The notes beneath the pieces were generated by a model. That model ran no database searches, had not been told where the DNA came from, and saw only the letters and a program-made list of their open reading frames with translations. From assembly GCA_963815285.1 (NCBI GenBank), contig CAWFGB010000004.1, positions 62,001 through 126,000 on the forward strand: a DNA stretch of 64,000 bases, read 5' to 3'. The position numbers were made by a program, and so were the translations under genes. This document shows, piece after piece, positions 27,566 through 35,952 of this stretch (its first letter is position 1; the number at the start of each line of letters is the position of its first letter). The DNA comes from JACCSI01 sp963815285. Lineage in GTDB: Bacteria; Acidobacteriota; Vicinamibacteria; Vicinamibacterales; UBA2999.

Positions 27566-29266
27566 ATGTCAGCGCTCAACCTCATCCTTATTGAAGAGTC
27601 CGAAAGCGACGCGACGCGCGTGCTGCTGGCGCTGGCGGATGTGGGGCACGAGTTGCAGGCGACACGCGTTGACAGTCCCGAGGCGCTGGTCAGCGAGCTC
27701 GGTCGTCGACGCTGGGATGTCGCGATCGCTGACTACACGCTCACATCCATGACCGGCGAGAAGGCCCTGGCCATCGTGCGCGAGCACGCCGGCGACCTGC
27801 CGTTCATTTTCGTGTCGGGCGCGATGGGCGAGGACGTCGCGGTCGAAGCCATGCGCATCGGGGCGCAGGACTACATCATGAAAGACAGCCTCGATCGCCT
27901 GGCCCCGGCGATTGAGCGCGAGCTTCGCGAGGCCGAAGTCCGCCGGGATCGTCGGCGGCACAGCGAACGCGTGGCTTATCTCGCCTATCACGATGAGCTG
28001 ACCGATCTGCCCAACCGCACGCTGCTCAACGACCGGCTGCACCAGGGCATTCTCGCGGCCAAGCGCGATGCGCGTGCGCTGTCGTTGCTGGCGCTCGATC
28101 TCGACGGCTTCAAGGAAATCAACGACTCGCTCGGCCATCACGCCGGCGACTGCGTCCTGCAGAGTGTGGCGGTGCGTTTGCGCACGGCGCTGCGCGAGTC
28201 TGATACGGTGGCACGCATCGGTGGCGACGAATTCGCTGTCCTGCTCCCCAACACCGACGCGGCCGGCGCCGAGCTGGCAGCGAGCAAGATTCTGCAGGAA
28301 CTGCAGGCGCCGATGGTGGTCGAGGGGCGGCCGATGTTTGTCACCGCCAGCGTCGGCATCGCCGCCTTTCCCGAGCACGGGACGGGCGAACAGGAGCTGC
28401 TGCAGAAGGCCGACATCTCGATGTATGTGGCCAAGAACGATCGATCAGGGTACGCCGTGTACGCGGCCGATCGAGACGGGCGCGCCGAGCAGCGGATGGC
28501 GCTGGTGTCGGCGATGTGGCACGGCATCGAGAACGGGCAGTTCTCGCTCGACTATCAGCCGATCGTCGATCTTCGCAGCCACAACGTAACTGCGCTCGAG
28601 GCGCTGATCAGGTGGAATCACCCACAGCACGGGCGACTGCCGCCGGACCAATTCATTCAGATGGCCGAGCACAGCGGCCTGGTCACACCGCTCACGACCT
28701 TCGCCATCGGCCGGGCGCTGGCCGAATGGCCGTGCGGATCACATCAGTTGTCGGTGGCGGTCAACCTGTCGCCGCGCAGCCTGCACGACGGATCCTTTCC
28801 CACCCGCGTACGCGAACTGCTGACTGCACAGAATGCCGAGCCAGGCTGCCTCGCGCTCGAGATCACGGAAAACGTGATCATGTCGGACCCGGATCGCGCC
28901 GTTCGTCACTTGACTGAACTGCACGAGATGGGAATCAAGCTGGTGATGGACGACTTCGGGACTGGCTACTCGTCGCTCGCCTACTTACGACGCCTGCCAG
29001 TCTCACAGCTCAAGATCGATCGATCATTCATTGCCGCGCTCAGCCAGGGCGAAGACGAGGCGCTCGTCCGCTCGATCATCGATCTGGCACACAACCTCAA
29101 GCTCGAAGTCGTCGCCGAGGGCGTCGAGTCCGCCGCGGTCTGCGATCGGCTGCGCGCGCTCGGCTGCGATCTGGCGCAAGGTCACTTCATCTGCGCGCCG
29201 GGAACGGCCGCACAGGTGAGGGAGCGCGTCACGCTGCGCGATCGATCTCGGTTCGAAGCTGTGTGA
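27566..29266 (+). CDS. Response regulator with GGDEF and EAL domains (bifunctional c-di-GMP enzyme)
   Basis: 566 residues. A REC domain (1-125) has phospho-acceptor Asp56 (IADYTL) and Lys106. The GGDEF domain (about 140-305) has an intact GGDEF at 219-223 and an inhibitory I-site RESD (210-213) five residues upstream. The EAL domain (310-560) has EAL at 345-347, EITEN, DDFGTG at 462-467, LKIDRSFI and VVAEGVES. All catalytic motifs for both synthesis and hydrolysis of cyclic di-GMP look intact, so direction may depend on REC phosphorylation or GTP. No partner histidine kinase is adjacent. The 3' end overlaps the convergent dynamin gene by 38 bp. Confidence 0.93.
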   Translation: MSALNLILIEESESDATRVLLALADVGHELQATRVDSPEALVSELGRRRWDVAIADYTLTSMTGEKALAIVREHAGDLPFIFVSGAMGEDVAVEAMRIGAQDYIMKDSLDRLAPAIERELREAEVRRDRRRHSERVAYLAYHDELTDLPNRTLLNDRLHQGILAAKRDARALSLLALDLDGFKEINDSLGHHAGDCVLQSVAVRLRTALRESDTVARIGGDEFAVLLPNTDAAGAELAASKILQELQAPMVVEGRPMFVTASVGIAAFPEHGTGEQELLQKADISMYVAKNDRSGYAVYAADRDGRAEQRMALVSAMWHGIENGQFSLDYQPIVDLRSHNVTALEALIRWNHPQHGRLPPDQFIQMAEHSGLVTPLTTFAIGRALAEWPCGSHQLSVAVNLSPRSLHDGSFPTRVRELLTAQNAEPGCLALEITENVIMSDPDRAVRHLTELHEMGIKLVMDDFGTGYSSLAYLRRLPVSQLKIDRSFIAALSQGEDEALVRSIIDLAHNLKLEVVAEGVESAAVCDRLRALGCDLAQGHFICAPGTAAQVRERVTLRDRSRFEAV

Positions 29267-31058
29267 GGCGCCCGCCAATCTCCTCGAGCTCATGGTCCAT
29301 GCTCGACAGCCTCTCGCTCTCGGCCCGGACAAAACGGGTGTACGGCGCCACCGCGTCCATCACGCCGCGCACGCTGCGATCGACCTCTTTCTGAAACTGC
29401 GCCCGGAGCCCGCCCATCAGGTCGACGCGCATCCGCTCGATCCGATCGCGCAACTGCCCTTTCGCGTGTTTGCGCTTTGACGGGATCACGAACATCCCGA
29501 GCACCGCAATCGTGCCGGCGGCGACGATGCCGGTCACATCGGCGGCGGTCGTGGTGGCGAGCGCCGTGACCATGGCGCCGAGGCCGATAGCGCCCGCCTG
29601 CGCCAGCGCCGCTCCGGCGACTGCTGTTCGAACGCCCTCGGCCATCGCCGCAGCCTCGCGCTCGCGATCGTAGCGTTCGACGGCGCTGTTCGCCACACGG
29701 CCGACCGTGTCGATCAACTTCTTGCGGTTGTACTGAAACCCACTAGAGTCCCCGCCGAGAAGCCGTCCTTCGTGGGCGAGGGCACGACGATTGACATGCT
29801 CGGTGACCGCCTGCCACTGGCGCAACTCGGTAGACACCATCCAGTCGATGAGATCGTGTACCTGCTGCTCGATCTCCCGCGGGACGTCGGCCACGACCGT
29901 GCGCTCGAACTCGCGCTGTATGCGCGCCTTGTTCAGCAGATCGGGAATTCGTCCGACGCGGAGCGTCTCGTCGAAGAACGCCATTCCGCGGTTCTCGAAC
30001 TGCTGGAGAATGTTGTCCACTTCCGCCAGCCTGAACTCGAACTCGCGCGACAGATCGGCGCGGTAGACCTCGAGCTGCCGTTCGATGTCCTCGATCGTCT
30101 GGAGGTCGGCACGCAGCACTTCGGTCCGCTCTTTGATCGTGGCCCGGCTGGTTTGCACCAGCCGCGTGCCGATCCCGATCGGGTTGAGCAGCTTGAGCCG
30201 CACCCGCTCCTTTTCGTCGAGCGTGGAGGTGATGTAACGCTCGAGGTCATCGAACCGATCGCCCGGTATGCGCGGGCCGACCGCAGGTGACGGCGCCTCG
30301 GGCTGGTCGGCGGGGCTGAAGCCTACGCCCTCTCCCTCCTGCGCAGAGCCTACGCCCTCCGTATTCGTAGACGCGGCGGCGAGTTTGGCGCGCAGCGCGC
30401 GGCGCGCCGACACGGGGAAGATCTCGGGTGTTGTGCCGAGCAGAGTGCGCGCGTTGTCCGCGACGAAGGTCACCACCTGCTGCCGCTCGTCCTCGCGCTC
30501 CAGCAGATCGATCTTGTTGATGACGATGACGATCTTCTTGCCCCAGTTCTTGATCCCATGAAGGAAGGCTCGCTCGCTCTCGGTGAACGGCCGGTCCGCA
30601 GAAGTGACGAAGAGGACGAGATCGGCCTGCGGCACGAACTCGCTCGTCAGCCGCTCGTGCTCGCGGAAGATCGCGTTCGTGCCCGGCGTGTCCACGATGT
30701 TCAGGTCCTGCAACAGCGGCAACGGCGCGGTGATGATTGCCGCTCCCGTCCTGTCGGTCGCGCGCTCGAGCGTTTTGCCGAACTGCAGGATCTGCAGCGT
30801 GGTCGTCGTCGGCGTGACGCCCTCCTCGAGGATGCGCACGCCGGCCAGGGCATTGACGAACGCGCTCTTCCCGGCGTTGAACTCCCCGATGACGACGAGC
30901 AGGAAGAGGCGGTCGAGCTGGGCAATGGAGCGATCCAGCGCTGACTTGTCTTCCGCGGAGATGTCGAATCGCTCGAGAACGCGCTGCAAGCGGCTGAGCC
31001 ATTCACGTTCGTCGGCAAGTTGTTGGCGGGTCCGGTCCTGGAGCAGGCGGCTTAGCAT
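29229..31058 (-). CDS. Bacterial dynamin-like GTPase
   Basis: 609 residues. G1 is GEFNAGKS (58-65), the switch region GVTPTTTT, G3 DTPGTNAI, G4 NKIDLL. A long helical stalk follows (LRADLQTIEDIERQLEVYRA) with a glycine/alanine-rich hydrophobic segment near residues 480-525 (VAGAALAQAGAIGLGAMVTA) that could be the membrane paddle. Such proteins remodel or repair the inner membrane. Between the GTPase domain and stalk, residues about 230-252 are a low-complexity EGVG insert encoded by the TACGCCCT repeat (30315-30370). Single gene, not the usual tandem dynamin pair. Confidence 0.88.
   Translation of the reverse strand: MLSRLLQDRTRQQLADEREWLSRLQRVLERFDISAEDKSALDRSIAQLDRLFLLVVIGEFNAGKSAFVNALAGVRILEEGVTPTTTTLQILQFGKTLERATDRTGAAIITAPLPLLQDLNIVDTPGTNAIFREHERLTSEFVPQADLVLFVTSADRPFTESERAFLHGIKNWGKKIVIVINKIDLLEREDERQQVVTFVADNARTLLGTTPEIFPVSARRALRAKLAAASTNTEGVGSAQEGEGVGFSPADQPEAPSPAVGPRIPGDRFDDLERYITSTLDEKERVRLKLLNPIGIGTRLVQTSRATIKERTEVLRADLQTIEDIERQLEVYRADLSREFEFRLAEVDNILQQFENRGMAFFDETLRVGRIPDLLNKARIQREFERTVVADVPREIEQQVHDLIDWMVSTELRQWQAVTEHVNRRALAHEGRLLGGDSSGFQYNRKKLIDTVGRVANSAVERYDREREAAAMAEGVRTAVAGAALAQAGAIGLGAMVTALATTTAADVTGIVAAGTIAVLGMFVIPSKRKHAKGQLRDRIERMRVDLMGGLRAQFQKEVDRSVRGVMDAVAPYTRFVRAESERLSSMDHELEEIGGRLTQLRTEIDRAA
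30315..30370. repeat. TACGCCCT-type repeat inside the dynamin gene
   Basis: GCCTACGCCCTC occurs twice, with CTCCCTCCTGCG between. Same family as the array at 6589-6681. It adds an EGVG-x-AQEGEGVG tract without breaking the frame. Confidence 0.6.
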
Positions 31059-31134
31059 CGGGTGGCCTCAGATGATGCAAATCGCCCGCCCGTGGTCGCT
31101 ACGGCGACAGCAAGGCGGGGCGAACTCGCAGCCC

Positions 31135-31629
31135 TCACTTGGTAATGCCGATGAGCTTACCCTTCTCCACGCGATAGCGATCTTCGATCTTCATCGTCGG
31201 GCAGCACGCCGGGTCGTCGTCTCCATGGGTGACATAGCGAATCGAGATGATGCCTTTGCGATCGATTGTGAGCCGCTCGACGACGGTTCGATCCCCCAGC
31301 CATTCAGGTTCACCTAGTTGCACTGGGCGACCGTCGCGATTCATCACTGCGAACATGTAGTAGAAGCTCCCGGTGCCGCCTGATGCTTCGACCAGAATCG
31401 CCACGGCGTCGGCGTTGCTGTCGCCATCGAGGTCGCCGATCGCGTGAGTCGGGTGCAGCGTGAAGGTGCTGCCGTCGCGCGGATCGGTCCACCGGCCATT
31501 CACGAGCGGTACTTTGCCACCCTCGACGCTCGAGGTGTCGCCGAGATCGTAGATGAACGTCTCGATCTGCGCACGCGTCAGCGGCGCCATAGCAGCGAGG
31601 GCGATGAAAACGGCGATAGCAACTGCCAC
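31135..31629 (-). CDS. Small secreted protein with FG-GAP-like calcium-loop segment
   Basis: About 164 residues from GTG 31629 with a signal peptide (VAVAIAVFIALAAMAPLTRA). Contains IGDLDGDSNADAVAILVE, an FG-GAP/VCBS-type Asp-rich loop, and a Cys-Cys pair (HGDDDPACCPTM). Beta-rich, probably periplasmic. Not assignable to a known enzyme; similar short proteins occur as single-copy hypotheticals in environmental genomes. A longer upstream frame runs through repeat and intergenic sequence and lacks a signal peptide. Confidence 0.7.
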   Translation of the reverse strand: MAVAIAVFIALAAMAPLTRAQIETFIYDLGDTSSVEGGKVPLVNGRWTDPRDGSTFTLHPTHAIGDLDGDSNADAVAILVEASGGTGSFYYMFAVMNRDGRPVQLGEPEWLGDRTVVERLTIDRKGIISIRYVTHGDDDPACCPTMKIEDRYRVEKGKLIGITK

Positions 31630-31744
31630 TGGACGCCTCGGATTATACGGGGAACCCAGCCCGCAGCTGGCCGCACCCGGTCGGCGGACCTCGGATTTGA
31701 TCGTCAGGGCATCGCACGCTTGGCGGTGACGCAACGCCACCGAC

Positions 31745-32209
31745 GTCGGCGATACCGCCAATCTACCGGCGCTGCACGAGCGGCTGCGCCAGGCCATCGG
31801 CGCGGCTTCCCGGTGTGCGCGCGGTGGGACTGGTATCGCCGACGCTGCCGCCATGGGATGGTGAGCGGTCGCGTGTGACGATGCCAGGAGTCGAGTTGCC
31901 GGCCGATTCCGATGGGCTCACCGTCGGGAGCCATTTCGCCGATCACGGCCTGCTGCCGATGCTTGGCGCGTCCACCGCAGCGCTGTTGTTACGTACCGGG
32001 ATGATGCCGCTCGTGGCAGGCATCGCCGGCGGGCTGGTGGGCGCCGCGGCGGCGTCACGGTTCCTGCAGGGTATGCTGTACGGCATCGCACCTTTACCGC
32101 ACCCAGTCGCGGCGGCAGTCGCATTCTGGCGGTGACGCTGGCCGCCGCACTGATTCCGGCCCGGCGCGTGGCAGCGGTCGATCCGATCGCGACGCTTCGA
32201 GCAAACTAA
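31745..32209 (+). pseudogene. Remnant of an ADOP/MacB-like permease (internal deletion)
   Basis: Plus-strand pieces in order: LPALHERLRQAIGA, shift, LPGVRAVGLVSPTLPPWDGE (the periplasmic MacB-PCD type loop), an abrupt join near 31935 to the C-terminal membrane segment (MMPLVAGIAGGLVGAAAASR, FLQGMLYGIAPL), shift, and VTLAAALIPARRVAAVDPIA then TLRAN-stop. Most of a roughly 800-residue permease is missing. The stop is followed by a CACAGATT array. Confidence 0.75.
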
Positions 32210-32211
32210 CC

Positions 32212-32240
32212 ACAGATTACACAGATTCCACAGATTCGCG
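32212..32240. repeat. Short tandem repeat, CACAGATTN (9 bp) family
   Basis: CCACAGATTACACAGATTC then CACAGATT, three units, starting 2 bp after the stop codon of the permease remnant. The complement family member is at 34424-34456. Confidence 0.8.
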
Positions 32241-32260
32241 GCTCCGCGACTCGTGGTTCA

Positions 32261-32938
32261 TCATTCCTCGTCAGCTGGCGGCTCTTCGCGCGGTCGTTGG
32301 CCCGACACTTCAATCACGAACGGATGACCGAAGTCGACCCATCCACGGACACGCCCCCAGACTTCAAGACGCCACACGACTCGCTTTTGACCCTCGATGT
32401 CAGCCAGACTCACGGCCGCCGGCACCGTCGCTTCTCCCTGGCGAGCGACCTCGTCGCCGGGCAGGATCGTGATGTCTCTGAGGTCGAGCACGTTGTCCTG
32501 GTGAATAAGGCGACGGTCCGTATCGGTTCGCCGTCGACCGTTGCGCCACACCTCGCGTCTGGTCAGCTGTTCGCCGACTAGGTTGAGACGGAGCGACTCG
32601 AGTCGAATGGGCCCGGGCTGGCGAACAGAGACCTGAAATGGTTTGCCCGCGCGGACGGGCAACCTGTCGACTTCGACAATCGTCTCGGGCAGCCGGAGCG
32701 CCACGAACATTTTGATCGCGAGGATCATCATCACCAGCCCGACCAGCAAGAAACCACTGCCCACGACGTAAAACAGCCACTCGCTCGATTCGTCACCTGG
32801 CGCCTCGGTTCGAATCGCCAGCATGATGGCGCCCCCGCCCAGGACCGTGAGCACCAAACCGATGATGGTGGCGCAGCCCGCCTGTCTCGCCGCAGGCGCC
32901 TCACGCTCGAGCCGAATCCGCGCGCTCATCCGCGTCAT
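32261..32938 (-). CDS. Membrane protein, family not recognised
   Basis: About 225 residues from ATG 32938. Two transmembrane helices near the N-terminus (TIIGLVLTVLGGGAIMLAIR and WLFYVVGSGFLLVGLVMMIL), then a soluble beta-rich domain (VEVDRLPVRAGKPFQVSVRQ, DNVLDLRDITILPGDEVARQ, RVVWRLEVWGRVRGWVDFGH). This topology resembles DUF3592-like or arrestin-like membrane proteins of unknown role; the assignment is weak. Confidence 0.65.
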   Translation of the reverse strand: MTRMSARIRLEREAPAARQAGCATIIGLVLTVLGGGAIMLAIRTEAPGDESSEWLFYVVGSGFLLVGLVMMILAIKMFVALRLPETIVEVDRLPVRAGKPFQVSVRQPGPIRLESLRLNLVGEQLTRREVWRNGRRRTDTDRRLIHQDNVLDLRDITILPGDEVARQGEATVPAAVSLADIEGQKRVVWRLEVWGRVRGWVDFGHPFVIEVSGQRPREEPPADEE

Positions 32939-33179
32939 GATAGGCGCCTTCGTCCCCACATCGTCAGCCCACACCGGAGTGGAGTCTGAGCACATTCGCC
33001 ACGCTAGTCGCGATAAACACCGCGGTGGGATTCGGCGGGATTCAGATTCGGTCGCCAGTAGGCGACTGGAGCATTACAGATCGTGGTACCTTGGCGAGCC
33101 GTCGCTTTCAGAGGAGTCTTCGTTCCGCGCATTCGGTTTTCGCTAGAATTAGCACGCGGAGTTGATAGCGCCAGCTGCG

Positions 33180-33345
33180 GCTGGCTGTCGGTACACGAGT
33201 CGGCCCGTACGAGGTCCTGGCGGCCCTTGTGGCCGGCCGGATGGGTGAGGTCTATCGCGAGCGACGTGAATCTGAATCGCGAGGTCGCGTTGAAGGTTCT
33301 GCCCGATGCCGTTGCGACCAGTCTGGGGAGGCCAGCAGGCAGTAA
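33180..33345 (+). pseudogene. N-terminal remnant of a Ser/Thr protein kinase
   Basis: Reads GTRVGPYEVLAALVAGRMGE followed by VYR, then after a one-base shift SDVNLNREVALKVLPDAVAT. This is the glycine-rich loop and VALK lysine region of a PASTA-less bacterial kinase like those at 52528 and 58054. The usual GAGGMGEVY is degraded to VAGRMGEVY and the remainder of the kinase is absent. Confidence 0.7.
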
Positions 33346-33391
33346 AGTCGAAACTTACAAAGCCGACGTAGTCATATAAAGGAGGACTTCG

Positions 33392-34337
33392 GTGACACGC
33401 TCTGCCACGGTCGCGTTCCGCGTCACGCTCTTCTGGTGCGTCGCTCGCGCGCGCCTCGCGGGCGCGCAGACCGCCGACGCGCCAACCGGGTTCATACACG
33501 TCGCGACCAGCTATAGCCTCACGCCGAACATCACCTATCTGCGCGCGGGTGGGTTGGATCTCAAGCTCGATGTATATCGGCCAAGCGCCGCGGCGCGACG
33601 CCAACGCTCATCTACTTCCACGGCGGCGGCTGGACCAATAGCTCGAAGGACAGCTCGTTGTTTGCGTTCCTGCCGTACTGGAGATGGGCTGGGCGGTCGT
33701 GAACTTGCATAACCGCATGGGCGATGGCGAGCATGAGCTCGCTGCCGTGGAGGATGGCCGTTGTGGTGCGTGGGTATGACGAAGATGACGATGATTTTGA
33801 ATCTGTGTGTGTACGGCACTGGCAGGTGGCATCTTGCACTCACGACCGGGTTTCTTTCGATCGGCCGGACTGGATGCCAGTGTCTCGGTGACCGGCGCCG
33901 CACCTGGACTACCGGTGAGTTCTCGACCGTGAGCTGAAGGTTGCCGGCGTGATCAATTGGTATGGCATCACCGACGTTGAAGACCTGATGAACCGAAAAC
34001 CGGATCATCGGGAAATTTCACCGAGGCATGGCTCGGTAGCGCTCCGGACCGCGCCAGCACGGCGAAACGGGTCTCGCCAATGACTTACGTGCGGCGCGGC
34101 CTCCCACCCGTCTTGACCATTCACGGGAGCGCCGACCCTGTGGTCCTGTACGACCAGGCCACGCGCCTGCACAAAGCTCTGGACGGCGCCGGCGTGCCGA
34201 ACGAGCTGATCACGATAGAGGGCGGCGGCCACGGCGGATTCAAGGCGCTCGACATGGAGCGGATCTACAAAGCCATTCTGTACGTTTCTGGCTCGGCATC
34301 GCATCGTGAAGCACGCGGGGAGCCTGTCCGACGTTAG
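33392..34337 (+). CDS. Exported alpha/beta-hydrolase (BD-FAE/esterase type), heavily frameshifted
   Basis: GTG 33392 has an excellent AAAGGAGG Shine-Dalgarno. Segments in order: ITYLRAGGLDLKLDVYRPSA, LIYFHGGGWTNSSKDSSLFA (HGGGW oxyanion hole), GWAVVNLHNRMG, AAVEDGRC, the damaged nucleophile elbow, VAGVINWYGITDVEDLM and PPVLTIHGSADPVVLYDQAT with GGHGGF (Asp and His of the triad). At least four frame changes. At 33814-33833 the bases GGCACTGGCAGGTGGCATC would restore GHSAGGH if four or so dropped C/G bases were added. True decay or consensus dropout cannot be separated without reads. Confidence 0.75.
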
Positions 34338-34423
34338 ACCGGCGTTCCGCCGGTTAGTCGCGACAAACGGCGAACCGTTTAATACACCGGAGCGACCGAC
34401 CCCCGGACAAGAAGATGAGCAGA

Positions 34424-34456
34424 ATTTGAATCTGTGTAATCGGTGTAATCTGTGGT
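34424..34456. repeat. Short tandem repeat, AATCTGTG (CACAGATT complement) family
   Basis: GAATCTGTGTAATCGG then TGTAATCTGTGG, ending 2 bp before the ATG of the M24 peptidase gene. It occupies the place of a Shine-Dalgarno. Confidence 0.75.
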
Positions 34457-34458
34457 TT

Positions 34459-35874
34459 ATGTTCAGAAACGCCGTCCGCTTTTCTGTCCTGACTCTGGCA
34501 ATTTTCGGCGCGGCTACAGCCACGCCCTCCATATCTGCGACAGCCACGGCCCCGTTGCTGGCGGACGCCACGCCATCCGGGCTGGCGGCGAAGGTCGTGC
34601 AGACAAGCGCGCAGGCCGTTCAGTATCCGGACCCTACCAACCGCGTGCTCACTCACCGCGAGCAGGCGCCGCTCGTCAAGGGCTGGATCCAGAAGCGCTT
34701 CGACACGCTGATGCCGACTCTCATGCAGCGCACCAGCATCGACATGTGGGTCATCGTGTCACGCGAGTACAACGACGATCCTGTCTTTCGATCGATGGCA
34801 CCGCTCAACACGTTCTCGTCGAGACGGCGGACGATTCTGGTCTTCTACAATCCCGGCGGCGGCAAGCCCATCGAGCGGCTGTCGATTGGACGGTTTGATT
34901 ACGACGGTCTCTTCACGGTCGTGCAGACGCACAACGACGCGCAGTACCAGGGGCTGCGCAAGGTCGTCGAGGAACGCAAACCCAGGGTGATCGGCATCAA
35001 CGAGTCGGACGCGTGGAATCACGCCGACGGCATCACGGCCAACGAAAAGCGGCGCCTGATGGACGCGCTCGGGCCCGAGTACAGCAAACGGGTCAAGTCC
35101 GCGGAGATGCTCGCCGTCGGCTGGCTCGAGCTCAAGCTTCCTGAGGAACTCGAGGCGTACCGCCACGTGATGAAGGTCGCGCACCTGGTGATCCGCGAGG
35201 CATTTTCGAATAAGGTCATCACACCCGGCAAGACCACCAACGAAGACGTCGTCTGGTGGATGCGGCAGCGCGTCGCAGAGCTCGGGCTGGGCAGCTGGTT
35301 CCATCCCTCGGTGACGATTCATCGGCAGGGTGAGGTCAAGCCAGCTGTCAACGTGATTCAACCCGGAGATATGCTGCACACCGATTTCGGGATCGTATAT
35401 CTCGGCTTCTCAACGGACACGCAGCACAACGCGTATGTGCTGAAGCCGGGCGAGACGGACGCGCCGCCGGGACTGAAGGAAGGATTGAAGGCCGCGAATC
35501 GTCTCCAGGACATCACGATGCGTTTCGCGACGCCGGGCACGTCGGGCAACGAAGCGCTCCGGGCCGCGAGAGCGCTCGCCAAGAAAGAGGGCCTGGTGCC
35601 GTCCATCTATTGGCATCCGGTCGGCTATCACGGTCACGCGGCCGGCACCCCGATGGGCATGACCGACTATCAGGAGGGAGTGCCGGTGCGTGGCGACTAC
35701 GTCTTCCAGCCCTACACCTGGCATTCGGTCGAGTTGAACGTCACGCACAAGGTGCCTGAATGGGGCGGCCAGGATGTCCGCTTCGCGCTCGAAGAAGATG
35801 CCGCGCTGATGCCTGACGGCAGGTGGGATTGGATCGACGGCCGCCAGACCGAGTTCTACCTGATTAACCCCTGA
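34459..35874 (+). CDS. M24-family metallopeptidase (Xaa-Pro aminopeptidase-like), exported
   Basis: 471 residues, intact. Signal peptide from ATG 34459 (VLTLAIFGAATATPSISATA). An N-terminal creatinase-like domain, then the pita-bread catalytic domain with all five metal ligands: Asp309 (HTDFG), Asp320 (FSTD), His391 or His393 (GYHGHAAG), Glu425 (HSVELN) and Glu445 or Glu446 (ALEED). It should remove N-terminal residues preceding proline, complementing the S9 peptidase. The initiation region has no Shine-Dalgarno because a CACAGATT-type repeat abuts the start. Confidence 0.92.
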   Translation: MFRNAVRFSVLTLAIFGAATATPSISATATAPLLADATPSGLAAKVVQTSAQAVQYPDPTNRVLTHREQAPLVKGWIQKRFDTLMPTLMQRTSIDMWVIVSREYNDDPVFRSMAPLNTFSSRRRTILVFYNPGGGKPIERLSIGRFDYDGLFTVVQTHNDAQYQGLRKVVEERKPRVIGINESDAWNHADGITANEKRRLMDALGPEYSKRVKSAEMLAVGWLELKLPEELEAYRHVMKVAHLVIREAFSNKVITPGKTTNEDVVWWMRQRVAELGLGSWFHPSVTIHRQGEVKPAVNVIQPGDMLHTDFGIVYLGFSTDTQHNAYVLKPGETDAPPGLKEGLKAANRLQDITMRFATPGTSGNEALRAARALAKKEGLVPSIYWHPVGYHGHAAGTPMGMTDYQEGVPVRGDYVFQPYTWHSVELNVTHKVPEWGGQDVRFALEEDAALMPDGRWDWIDGRQTEFYLINP

Positions 35875-35879
35875 CACCC

Positions 35880-35950
35880 ACTCACGATGGACACGATGGA
35901 TGGATTTCCTTCGTGTTGCGTCGTGGCCTTCGTGTCCTTCGTGGATGCCA
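35880..35950. repeat. Short tandem repeat, CCTTCGTG/CACGATGGA families
   Basis: CACGATGGACACGATGGATGG followed by inverted-sense CCTTCGTG-TTGCGTCGTGG and CCTTCGTGTCCTTCGTGG. It fills the gap between the convergent stops of the M24 (35874) and M14 (35953) genes. Confidence 0.8.
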
Positions 35951-35952
35951 GG

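Noticed and set aside
33051..33066. Hairpin GTCGCC-AGTA-GGCGAC as a terminator
   Set aside because: The stem is only 6 bp with no T-tract, and such short hairpins are frequent in GC-rich DNA.
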